DNA from: a methanotrophic endosymbiont of Bathymodiolus puteoserpentis (Logatchev)
GTDB taxonomy: Bacteria > Pseudomonadota > Gammaproteobacteria > Methylococcales > Methylomonadaceae
DNA: 64,000 bases
Reading direction: 5' to 3'
Assembly: GCF_900128525.1 (NCBI RefSeq)
Contig: NZ_FQTQ01000063.1
Location: 42,100 to 106,099 of the forward strand
A program made the translations under genes and the position numbers. A model generated the notes under the pieces. The model did no database searches, had not been told where the DNA came from, and worked only from the letters and a program-made list of their open reading frames with translations. Positions 47,103-55,440 of this stretch are shown here, one piece after another (the first letter of the stretch is position 1; the number at the start of each line of letters is the position of its first letter).

Positions 47103-47161
47103 AAAGAAACATTAGATAATGCTAATATTTTTCGAAAATTAGCATTTCCTAATGTTTCTTT
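47103..47161. repeat. Long hairpin inside the IS, upstream of the transposase
   Basis: AAAGAAACATTAG / CTAATGTTTCTTT (13 bp) and AATGCTAAT / ATTAGCATT (9 bp) form a nearly 60-bp stem-loop between the IS end and the transposase start. Read-through RNA entering from outside would fold it. Confidence 0.7.
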
Positions 47162-47295
47162 GAATAAAAACTGGGAAACTTCAGTTTGTTGTCTTCTTGA
47201 CTATTTTATTTTTTTAGTCTATGTGATTGATATATTAATAATATGTGAATAGACTGGCGCTTTTTGGATGAGATACTTCGCGTTTTTTTTTAGAT

Positions 47296-50200
47296 TTACA
47301 ATGGATCTGCCTTAGTCATTTTGGCTACACCAAAATCCTCCAAAATCGCATACAAGCACGGTGTGACAAACAATACCAGCAAGGTCGAACTGATAATTCC
47401 AAAGACAATGCTGGTCGCCAGTGGAATTAAAATTTGTGCTTGTGAGCTTTGCTCAAATAATAGCGGTGTTAAACCAACCGCGGTAGTTAACGAGGTTAAG
47501 AATACGGCACGAAAACGTTCACTACTTGCTTTTGCAGCCGCTTCATGTGGTGTTATATCAGCTTGAATATGTTTTTTGACAAATTCGACTAATAAAATTG
47601 AGTCATTAACCACGATACCCGCTAACGAAACAAAGCCTAATAACGATGGCATAGTAATATCCAAGCCCATAATTAAGTGGCCGAAAATGACACCGATAAA
47701 TGCCAAAGGAATATTAGCCATGACGAGCACAGGTTCGATATAAGAGCGAAATTGCAGGCTGAGTAAAATAAAAATCCCAACCAAGCCCATTAACATGCTT
47801 TTACGCATAGAGCTACGTGTCAGTGGGCCTTCTTTTATTTCTCCTTCAAAAGAAAGGCTAATATCAGGATAGCTCTGTTTAAAGTCAGTAAAAAATGAGG
47901 CTTCCATATCCTTAAAAATAGCTTGGGTATTATTCAATGAAGCATCGATATCTCCATAAATAGTCACCGCTCGTTGTGCATTAATGCGCTGCACACGTGA
48001 GAAATCTCGATTAACACTAATATCTGCAATATTAACCAGCGGAATCATCATGCCAGTTTGTGGGTGAATAATCGGGAAATTGTCAAAATCGGATAATTCA
48101 TCTTTAGAAGCATCATCCAACTTTACGATCACTTCGTAGGTTTCTAAATTAATTGCGGTTTCTAGCACCTCAATACCTTGATAAGCGGCACGTAATTGTG
48201 TCGCTATTTCCTGTGATGTTAAGCCTAGTGCATAAGCACCTGTTTTTAGTTTTAAGGTAAATTCAGGTTTGCCAGGGCGTAGATCATCCATTAAATTACT
48301 GACACCAGAATAGCCAGATAGCCATTTTTGTAGCTGATGTGAGGCTGAGGATAGTGTGTGCAAATCATCCCCTTGCAAACGGATATAAATGGCACGGCCT
48401 GCAGGACTGATCCCAGGTTCTTTAATGCTGATATTTAAGGCTTCGGGCACATCGCCAAGTTCGGTACGCCATTGTTGCGCAATCTGGGTAATAGACAGCT
48501 GACGTTGCTCGCCCGTTAGTAGGTCGACACTGAGCGTAGCCAGGTGTGCTCCGCTTTCAAAAGCATCTATATTCATCCCATAATGTACAGTCACCCCTTG
48601 TATTAATGAGACTTTATATTTTTCTTGATAATGCTTATTAACTGCTTGTAAACTGCTGTTGATTTTTTCTACAGTACGCTGTGTTTGCGCCAAAGAACTG
48701 CCTACAGGCATCAATATCCGCGCTTGTAATAAATCGCCTTCTACATCAGGAAAAGCAGAAAATTTTACGACACCTGATACTAATAAACTGACTGATAAGA
48801 TAAATACACCGACGACTGAGCCCATAAATAGGTAACGATAAATAATCAGTTTTTTTACCCAGTCATTGACTTTACTGTGCAACCTTTCAAAAGCATCAGC
48901 AAATTGTTGTCTGATTTTAGGGATAGGCTGACCAGCCCCTTTTTGCAATGAATGTTGTAAGTGATGTGGGAGAATCAAAAACGCCTCCAGCAATGAAATG
49001 GTAATCACGGAAATTAAAACCGCTGGAATGGTATACAGTAATTGTCCTATATCGCCATTGAGAAATAATAAGCCAATAAAAATACACAAGGTAGTGACAT
49101 AGGAGGATAATACGCCATTTTTAATTTCCAGTGTGCCATCAATCGCTGCTTGGGTCGGTGTTTTTCCTAATGAAATATGTTTGCCAATACTTTCACTAAT
49201 GACAATCGCATCATCCATTAAAATACCCAGTGCTAACAGTAATGCGACCATCGATAACATATTAATGTTAATCCCCCATTGCACTAATAAAAAGGCACTA
49301 GCCAAAAAAGAAACGGGTAAACCCATAACCACCCAAAATGCATAACGTGTGCCAAAAAATAGCCACATAACGGTAAATACTAAGAGTAAACCTTGCCAGG
49401 CATTGGTTATTAGCATAGCAATGCGGTCATTGACGATACTGGTGAAATCCTGCGTTAGGTTAAATTGCACTTGTGCCGGCAAACGTCTTTTTTCATCGCT
49501 AATAAATTGTTTAACGGTCTCTAAAATACGTAAACTGTCATCTTGTGTATTTTTGCGAATTTTTAGAAAGGCGGTGGGTAAATTGTTATAGGTTACTTGA
49601 TCTTCCGCTTTTTCAAAAGTGTCAATAATGGTGGCTATATCTCCTAAACGCACTTCATTACCATACTTGCCTTTTATAATGACTAAATCTCTGAGCTCAT
49701 CCGGTGAGCGACGCTCATCATTGACACGAATTTGGTAGTCACGTTCAGCAGTTTGAATTTCACCGACAGGTAAATCCAGATTTTGTTGGGCAATTCGAGT
49801 CGCTATGGTTTGCAAGCTTAGCCCGTAAAGGCGTAATTTATCTTGCGTTAGCTGAATTTGAAACTGGCGTTTAGAAAACCCTTCAACACTGACCAAAGGA
49901 ATGCCTGGAACGCGCAAAATACGTTGTTTAATATTTTCGGCGAGGTCTTTTAATTCTGTTTTCGGTAAATTGGCACTTAAGGCAATCGTAACTACATCTT
50001 GTGTGCGACCTAATTCGCGAATAACCGGCTCTTCGCTATCAATAGGAAAATTGTCGATTTCATCAAGCGCACTGCGTATATCATTGTTAAATTGTACAAA
50101 GTCACCATTTTCCTGCATTTTAACAGTGGCAATGGCTAAGGACTGGCGTGCTTCGCAACGGATTTCATCAATAAAGCTAGTGCCGTCAATCGCATCTTCT

Positions 50201-50394
50201 AAAGGGCGGCAAAGTTTTTGTTCAATTTCTAGGGGTGTTGCGCCAGGATAAACGATTTTAACTTCAATCTCATAGCGTTTGATTTCTGGAAAGGTTTCGC
50301 GTTTCAGTGTAGGTAATGTAATTACCCCTAAGATAATGAGTAAACCCATTAATAAATTGGCAGCGGTTGGATGCAGAATAAAATAACGAATCAT
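47296..50394 (-). CDS. RND efflux permease
   Basis: 1,032 residues with the 12-helix, two-large-loop RND layout. Proton-relay type aspartates are in LALGILMDDAIVISES and the second repeat has FVSLAGIVVNDSILL. The N-terminus is FILHPTAANLLMGLLIILG. It is preceded by an adaptor gene two bases upstream. Homology is to AcrB/HAE-like pumps; the substrate is unknown. No outer-membrane channel is encoded here, so it must use one from elsewhere. Confidence 0.93.
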   Translation of the reverse strand: MIRYFILHPTAANLLMGLLIILGVITLPTLKRETFPEIKRYEIEVKIVYPGATPLEIEQKLCRPLEDAIDGTSFIDEIRCEARQSLAIATVKMQENGDFVQFNNDIRSALDEIDNFPIDSEEPVIRELGRTQDVVTIALSANLPKTELKDLAENIKQRILRVPGIPLVSVEGFSKRQFQIQLTQDKLRLYGLSLQTIATRIAQQNLDLPVGEIQTAERDYQIRVNDERRSPDELRDLVIIKGKYGNEVRLGDIATIIDTFEKAEDQVTYNNLPTAFLKIRKNTQDDSLRILETVKQFISDEKRRLPAQVQFNLTQDFTSIVNDRIAMLITNAWQGLLLVFTVMWLFFGTRYAFWVVMGLPVSFLASAFLLVQWGININMLSMVALLLALGILMDDAIVISESIGKHISLGKTPTQAAIDGTLEIKNGVLSSYVTTLCIFIGLLFLNGDIGQLLYTIPAVLISVITISLLEAFLILPHHLQHSLQKGAGQPIPKIRQQFADAFERLHSKVNDWVKKLIIYRYLFMGSVVGVFILSVSLLVSGVVKFSAFPDVEGDLLQARILMPVGSSLAQTQRTVEKINSSLQAVNKHYQEKYKVSLIQGVTVHYGMNIDAFESGAHLATLSVDLLTGEQRQLSITQIAQQWRTELGDVPEALNISIKEPGISPAGRAIYIRLQGDDLHTLSSASHQLQKWLSGYSGVSNLMDDLRPGKPEFTLKLKTGAYALGLTSQEIATQLRAAYQGIEVLETAINLETYEVIVKLDDASKDELSDFDNFPIIHPQTGMMIPLVNIADISVNRDFSRVQRINAQRAVTIYGDIDASLNNTQAIFKDMEASFFTDFKQSYPDISLSFEGEIKEGPLTRSSMRKSMLMGLVGIFILLSLQFRSYIEPVLVMANIPLAFIGVIFGHLIMGLDITMPSLLGFVSLAGIVVNDSILLVEFVKKHIQADITPHEAAAKASSERFRAVFLTSLTTAVGLTPLLFEQSSQAQILIPLATSIVFGIISSTLLVLFVTPCLYAILEDFGVAKMTKADPL

Positions 50395-50395
50395 G

Positions 50396-51763
50396 TTATT
50401 GCTCCTGTGCCCAGTTTTCGATGTTTTTTTGTAATTCTGGTTGCGCTATTATTTTAACTTGCATCCCCGTTATTGCTGGAAAAACATCGGATACAATCAG
50501 CATTTCACCTTCTTTTAAGCCTTGAGTTAATAACACCATTTTACCTTGTACTTGTGCCTTCTCAATTGTACGGCGCTCTAGTTGTGCATTTTTATTAACG
50601 ATAAAAATTTCATTTTCATGTAGTGCATCGCGTGGAATGACAAAAAAGTTTTGCGCTTTACCTTGTAGCATAATTTCGGTATACATGCCTTGCATTAAGG
50701 GTGGGTTAGTGCCTGGGATAATATTTTTATATGGATTATCAACGCTGACTACAATGCCTAAAGTACGTGTTACAGGATCGATCTGGCTACTAATGCGTTC
50801 AACATTAGCAGGCCAATAAGGTGAGTTATTATCAGCAAGACGAACCTTTGCTGTTAGACCTAATTGCTGAAAAATTTCACTCGAAAAGCCAGATGAAAAT
50901 GCTTCTTTGAGTAAGGCTTCATTCCCCCGAAAGCCTTTCGCTAAGGATCTAAAGTGCTGTAGAGAAAATTGCGCATTAATTAAAATTTTATCGGTGGTTT
51001 GCGCACTAAATAATAAAGCACCTTTGGCAATATATTGGTTTTCCTCAACCACGCGCTCGGAAATGCGCGCGTTAAACGGCAGTTTAATTTCGGTACGTTT
51101 AAGGTTTAATTCTTGTGTCATTACCAGCGATTTGGCATTCGTTAGTGCCGCCTGAGCACTGGCTAATTGTTGTGGTAAAGTTTTCAGTTGACTGCTTAAA
51201 TTTTGCACTTCTTGTTGTAAGCGTAAAACGCTGGACTGTTGATTATCGCGACTCGATTTTGAAATGGATTGCTTTTTAACTAAGGATTCTATGCGAGCTA
51301 ATTCAACTTGTGCTAGTTTTAGCTTTTTTTGGACTAATTTAAGGTCGGCCTGAACATTATTTTTCTGTAATTCGATTTCCCTGACTTTTGCGTGGCTACT
51401 AGCGACGATGGTTTTCGCCTGCTGTAAGGCTAACTGATAGTCTTCGGGGTCAATGCGAATAACGACAGTACCTTTTTGTAAAATTGCACCGTTACGTAAT
51501 TGCGGGTGTACATAGCTAATTTTTCCTGAAATCTCTGCTTTAGAGGCCAGTGAAATATCTGGCTCAACAGTACCAAAACCAATAATTGCCGGTTTAACCG
51601 CATAAGATTTTACTGCGATAACATTTACCGGCGTGATTAAACCTGCGCTGGATTCATGTGTCATTTTTGGCTGTGACTTAATAATGACAATCGCTATTAT
51701 CAGGCTGGCAATAATAGCGATAGGGAAAAAACGGCGTAAGGTGAGGTCTTTTAGGAAAGGCAT
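50396..51763 (-). CDS. RND periplasmic adaptor (membrane fusion protein)
   Basis: 455 residues: an N-terminal membrane anchor (FFPIAIIASLIIAIVII), a lipoyl-like part with KAEISGKISYVHPQLRNGAIL, a long coiled-coil hairpin (about 120-230) and a beta-barrel domain. It is first in an operon with the permease and links it to an outer-membrane channel. A repeat element and hairpin precede the gene. Confidence 0.92.
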   Translation of the reverse strand: MPFLKDLTLRRFFPIAIIASLIIAIVIIKSQPKMTHESSAGLITPVNVIAVKSYAVKPAIIGFGTVEPDISLASKAEISGKISYVHPQLRNGAILQKGTVVIRIDPEDYQLALQQAKTIVASSHAKVREIELQKNNVQADLKLVQKKLKLAQVELARIESLVKKQSISKSSRDNQQSSVLRLQQEVQNLSSQLKTLPQQLASAQAALTNAKSLVMTQELNLKRTEIKLPFNARISERVVEENQYIAKGALLFSAQTTDKILINAQFSLQHFRSLAKGFRGNEALLKEAFSSGFSSEIFQQLGLTAKVRLADNNSPYWPANVERISSQIDPVTRTLGIVVSVDNPYKNIIPGTNPPLMQGMYTEIMLQGKAQNFFVIPRDALHENEIFIVNKNAQLERRTIEKAQVQGKMVLLTQGLKEGEMLIVSDVFPAITGMQVKIIAQPELQKNIENWAQEQ

Positions 51764-51804
51764 AGGCTTATTTTATGGCTCTGGTTTTGGTTCCTAGGTG
51801 AGCA

Positions 51805-51929
51805 TCACTGTCATTAAGTTAAGACCAATAGGATATGGGGCGCAGTGCTTTAGCCTGCTATTTTCAGCTATGAAAGCAGGCTAAAGCACTGCGCCCCAAT
51901 GAGCTAATTTCTTAACTTAATGGCAGTGA
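51805..51929. mobile_element. MITE-like palindromic element
   Basis: 125 bp with 20-bp terminal inverted repeats (TCACTGTCATTAAGTTAAGA and its partner, one mismatch) and an inner perfect 23-bp inverted repeat starting GGGGCGCAGTGC. It carries no ORF. A near-identical terminal repeat alone occurs near 30353. Confidence 0.75.
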
Positions 51930-51965
51930 AGCGGCGCGCGGGAGCGAAAGGAAAGTGTTTGGTTT

Positions 51966-52631
51966 TTAAAAAATTTTATTAATAAACCCCGAAATATCTA
52001 TAATCTCTTCTATGCAAAGTGAATGTTGCATCGGATACTCATGCCAGCTTACTGGGTAATCCATCGCTTTTAAGTCGCTAAAAGCCTGTTTGGCTATTGG
52101 CAGGTGAACTACGGGATCCATCGTGCCATGTGCCATAAAAATAGGCGTATCATTATTAATGGCAGCACGTTCAGTTTTTAATTGTTCTGTGGTTGGCAAA
52201 TAAGTGGATAAAGCCATGATACCAGCTAGTTTGTGTGGATAACGCAAGCCGGTGTGTAAGGCAATAACACCGCCTTGTGAAAATCCAGCAAGTAAAATAT
52301 TTTTCGCTTTAATACCCTTATCGATTTCTTTTTGAATGAGCAGTTCAAGTTGGGCGGCGGAGGTATAAATGTCATCAACAGCAACTTCACGATCTAAAGA
52401 GGCATCAATAATGTCATACCAAGAAGGCATTTGCATGCCGCCATTAATAGTAACGGCTTGAATAGGTGCATTTGGGAAGATAAAATTAATGTGTGCAGCT
52501 TTATTGAGCCTTAGTTCAGGTGCGATACTTTCAAAGTCATGGCCGTCCGCACCCAAACCATGCAGCCAGATGACTGAATAAAAAGGCGTGGAGGTCGCGG
52601 GTATTTCTACGCAAGTGAGTAATGAAGTCAT
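51966..52631 (-). CDS. Carboxylesterase/phospholipase family alpha/beta hydrolase
   Basis: 221 residues. Oxyanion region WLHGLGADG, nucleophile GFSQGG, acid in HGTMDPVV and the catalytic histidine in MQHSLCIEE. These are the marks of the EstB/acyl-protein-thioesterase-like family. Cytoplasmic, no signal. It begins 17 bp after the stop of the DsbA-like gene on the same strand. Confidence 0.9.
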   Translation of the reverse strand: MTSLLTCVEIPATSTPFYSVIWLHGLGADGHDFESIAPELRLNKAAHINFIFPNAPIQAVTINGGMQMPSWYDIIDASLDREVAVDDIYTSAAQLELLIQKEIDKGIKAKNILLAGFSQGGVIALHTGLRYPHKLAGIMALSTYLPTTEQLKTERAAINNDTPIFMAHGTMDPVVHLPIAKQAFSDLKAMDYPVSWHEYPMQHSLCIEEIIDISGFINKIF

Positions 52632-52648
52632 AATATAGTGGCTAGTTT

Positions 52649-53467
52649 TTATATTAGGTTTTTATTATATAGTGTTTTACGTTGTGTTACCTGATCTAGT
52701 ACCTGTTGTTTTTCAGTATTGCTATAGTATGCCCACTGAGTAATTTCATTCAGATCGCGAAAACAGCCCAAACAAATATCCTCATTATTTAAGCAGCATT
52801 TGCGGATACAAGGTGATTCAATGCTTATGCTTTTATGCCTATTCAGTAACGTGCTGATTTGTGTGATTATTGGCGTTACATCTGAGTAATTGATAGCAAT
52901 ATTATAAACTTCATTTGTTAATACTAGGCGTAAGGACGGATAGGAGTTTACTTCTAGAGTTCGCGTAAATTGTATATGCTCAGCGAGTTTTATTTTTATT
53001 GTCGTGCTATTTAAAGCGGCGCTAAATTGTTCAATATTTAACCCTGTTTGTGCGGCGCAATCTATTAATATGTTGTCTAGTGAAGGGTTTTTGGCTTTTT
53101 GGTAATAAGCTTGTTGAATATTTTTGCGTAGCATGGGTACAAATTCAGGTGCTTGTTCTTCAGCAGCTAATAGTGCCCGGCAGGCTGGATAAGTCGAGCG
53201 TAGCGGGATATTTTCGCTCCAAAAATCAAAATTAAAATATATTTCGGGGACGGTTTGCTCTATACGTCGCCAGGCTTGCTGAATCATTGCTTGAGTTTCG
53301 CCAAGCATAGGTTCAGTGCTATCTGCAGCAAGCCCTCCTAAAATAGCCTTAAAACTTAGCGATTGAGGTAATTGCTCTTGTAACTTAGTTAAAGTCCGCT
53401 CAAAAGCATAGCACCAGCTACACATGGGGTCATATACATAATAGAGGGTGTTGTTTTCGATCTGCAT
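52649..53467 (-). CDS. DsbA-like thioredoxin-fold protein fused to DUF1289
   Basis: 272 residues. The N-terminal ~205 form a DsbA/FrnE-type domain with CSWC in YDPMCSWCYAF and cis-Pro in EVNSYPSLRL. The last ~55 residues are a DUF1289 module with four cysteines (SPCIRKCC, ICLGCFRDLNEI), probably metal or iron-sulfur binding. There is no signal peptide, so it acts in the cytoplasm. The fusion of these two domains is unusual. Confidence 0.85.
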   Translation of the reverse strand: MQIENNTLYYVYDPMCSWCYAFERTLTKLQEQLPQSLSFKAILGGLAADSTEPMLGETQAMIQQAWRRIEQTVPEIYFNFDFWSENIPLRSTYPACRALLAAEEQAPEFVPMLRKNIQQAYYQKAKNPSLDNILIDCAAQTGLNIEQFSAALNSTTIKIKLAEHIQFTRTLEVNSYPSLRLVLTNEVYNIAINYSDVTPIITQISTLLNRHKSISIESPCIRKCCLNNEDICLGCFRDLNEITQWAYYSNTEKQQVLDQVTQRKTLYNKNLI

Positions 53468-53554
53468 GTTAATGTTTTTTGTAGGTGTTTAAGTTTTTAA
53501 GCAAGTTGTCGATATACTGATTATTAGGTTCTAGGCTTTTAAAAGGTACAAATT

Positions 53555-54160
53555 ATGGATATTAAATCATTTAGTCAAGATGTGCGATCTTTACCCAAAG
53601 TGGATGATAACAGAGTAAAGCAACCGAAAGAGGAAGAAGTTTCGGAAATGGCGCAGGCTAAAAATACAGAAAAAATACAAGAGTCTGCGGCAACGATTGT
53701 TAAGAAACAAATGAATGCACAGATATTAGCTTCGGCTGTTGAAGTCAGTGTTAACGCAGGCGATCAGCCTTTGTCACTAGTTTTAAAGACGGCTCTGGAA
53801 GGTATCAATGAAGCTTTAAAAGAAACCATGGGTGATAATGCCATTCAAAAAGGCTATGACGCGGGTTTAGATGTGACTCCTGAAGCAACAGCAGGACGTA
53901 TTGTGTCATTAAGTACGGCATTTTTTGGTAAATATCAGGAGATGCACTCAGATATGAGCCAAGAAGAGGCACTCACTTCATTTACCGATATTATCAGTGG
54001 AGGGATTGATAAGGGTTTTGCTGAGGCGCGTGATATTTTGGATGGCTTGGGGGTTCTGGAGGGCGATATTGCGACTAATATAGATAGAACTTATAGCTTG
54101 GTACAGGATGGGTTAAAGTCGTTTGTTGAGAGTCAGGGAGGTAGAGCTGTAGCTGAGTGA
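53555..54160 (+). CDS. DUF5610 domain protein
   Basis: 201 residues, no signal or membrane segment. Features are helical, with SAVEVSVNAGDQPLSLVLKTALEGINEALK and later EEALTSFTDIISGGIDKGFAEARDIL, typical of DUF5610. The charged N-terminal 50 residues are likely disordered. The function is unknown. It is transcribed alone, divergent from the DsbA-like gene. Confidence 0.8.
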   Translation: MDIKSFSQDVRSLPKVDDNRVKQPKEEEVSEMAQAKNTEKIQESAATIVKKQMNAQILASAVEVSVNAGDQPLSLVLKTALEGINEALKETMGDNAIQKGYDAGLDVTPEATAGRIVSLSTAFFGKYQEMHSDMSQEEALTSFTDIISGGIDKGFAEARDILDGLGVLEGDIATNIDRTYSLVQDGLKSFVESQGGRAVAE

Positions 54161-54464
54161 GTATTTTTGGGTAAGAGTTCCGAGTATTTCATGAGACGGG
54201 ATGTCGCTCTCGCCCACTTCGTATTGGAGAGGCCTACTTCTTGACACTTAATAAGGATTGTTAGTACTATTAGTTACTGAATTTTTTCAGTTTTTATGGA
54301 GTGAATGATTGGTCGGTCGGGGAATTTTTGGTAGGTTTGCCTTATTACATTTAGCCTCAATAAATATTCATATAGCCCTGTGTTGCTACAGTTCGCTTTT
54401 CAATTATTGAGAAATTTCAGTTCTTAATAATCAACTATGATTAATAATTAATGGAGTTACCTAA
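54161..54464. other. Intergenic region
   Basis: 304 bp; I see no gene, terminator with a T-run, or clear repeat in it. It should include the promoter of the following secreted protein gene. Confidence 0.5.
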
Positions 54465-55247
54465 ATGCAATTAAAAATAATAAAACTATTATCTAGCAGT
54501 TTATTGCTTGCTGTTAGTTCAGTATCAGCAAATGAGACTATCAATATCTGTCCAGATGATAGCTCTAAGGCAGCCATTCATTCAGTGCTAACCACTTTAT
54601 TACAAAATGCTCAGGCTGAAGAGAACGGTGGCTTTGGCTTTCATATGTGGGCAAGCGTTGTAAATCGTGCCGGTGAAGTTTGTGCTATCGCACGTTCAAG
54701 TAAGGATGGTGCTGGTGACCAATGGCCAGGCAGCCGTGTTATTGCTGCACAAAAAGCCAATACAGCTAATGCTTTTAGTCTACCAGGCTTTGCGCTATCA
54801 ACGGCAAATTTGCATGAAGCAACACAAGATGGCGGCAGTCTTTTTGGACTGCAAGCAAGTAACCCAGTGGATGTCTCAGTCGCCTATGCAGGAGACTTTG
54901 ATGCTTACGGCACAGTAAATGATGCCATGTTGGGGAAAAAAATAGGTGGTGTTAATGTTTTTGGTGGTGGTCTTGCTTTGTATAATAGTGAGGGGTTATT
55001 AATGGGTGCACTCGGTGTCAGTGGTGATTCATCTTGTGCTGACCATAATATTGCTTGGCGCATTCGGCATGCTGCAAACCTTGACTTTGTACCAGCAGGC
55101 CCTAGTCCAGAGGGTAATGATCAGATTATCTATACAGGAGAGACTGGTGATGCTGGCTCGCCAGGTTTTGAGCATCCAGATTGCGGGCATACTGAAAAAA
55201 CTGTGGCGACAACACTTGCCATTACTCAGGCTATCATAGGACAGTAA
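54465..55247 (+). CDS. Exported HbpS/GlcG-like (DUF336) protein
   Basis: 260 residues with a signal peptide (LLSSSLLLAVSSVSA, cleaved near residue 22). The mature part has the GlcG/HbpS fold: VVNRAGEVCAIARSS, RVIAAQKANTANAFS, and VFGGGLALYNSEGLLMGALGVSGDSS. Related proteins bind heme or act as extracellular sensors. The repeated family features are convincing; the ligand is not predictable. Confidence 0.85.
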   Translation: MQLKIIKLLSSSLLLAVSSVSANETINICPDDSSKAAIHSVLTTLLQNAQAEENGGFGFHMWASVVNRAGEVCAIARSSKDGAGDQWPGSRVIAAQKANTANAFSLPGFALSTANLHEATQDGGSLFGLQASNPVDVSVAYAGDFDAYGTVNDAMLGKKIGGVNVFGGGLALYNSEGLLMGALGVSGDSSCADHNIAWRIRHAANLDFVPAGPSPEGNDQIIYTGETGDAGSPGFEHPDCGHTEKTVATTLAITQAIIGQ

Positions 55248-55440
55248 AGCTCAATTCAAGAGCAAGTGAATAATGGTATGGTACTACTAAGCCCCTAAGT
55301 TTGCTTGGTAGTATCTTTTAGTGTTGTTGAACCTTTCCTGTAATTATTATTTAGGAACGAGAGTTATTGAGCTGAAAGGCTACGTATATACATTACTTAA
55401 TATTATGACCTTAAAGCTAAAGTAACAGCTTATGGAGGTA

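Larger units (their letters stand above)
45631..47184 (-). mobile_element. IS4-family insertion sequence, intact
   Basis: 1,554 bp bounded by inverted repeats CTGAAGTTTCCCA (45631) and TGGGAAACTTCAG (ending 47184). It contains one transposase gene and a long hairpin on the upstream side. I find no obvious target duplication. An end fragment of the same element is at 41953. Confidence 0.88.
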
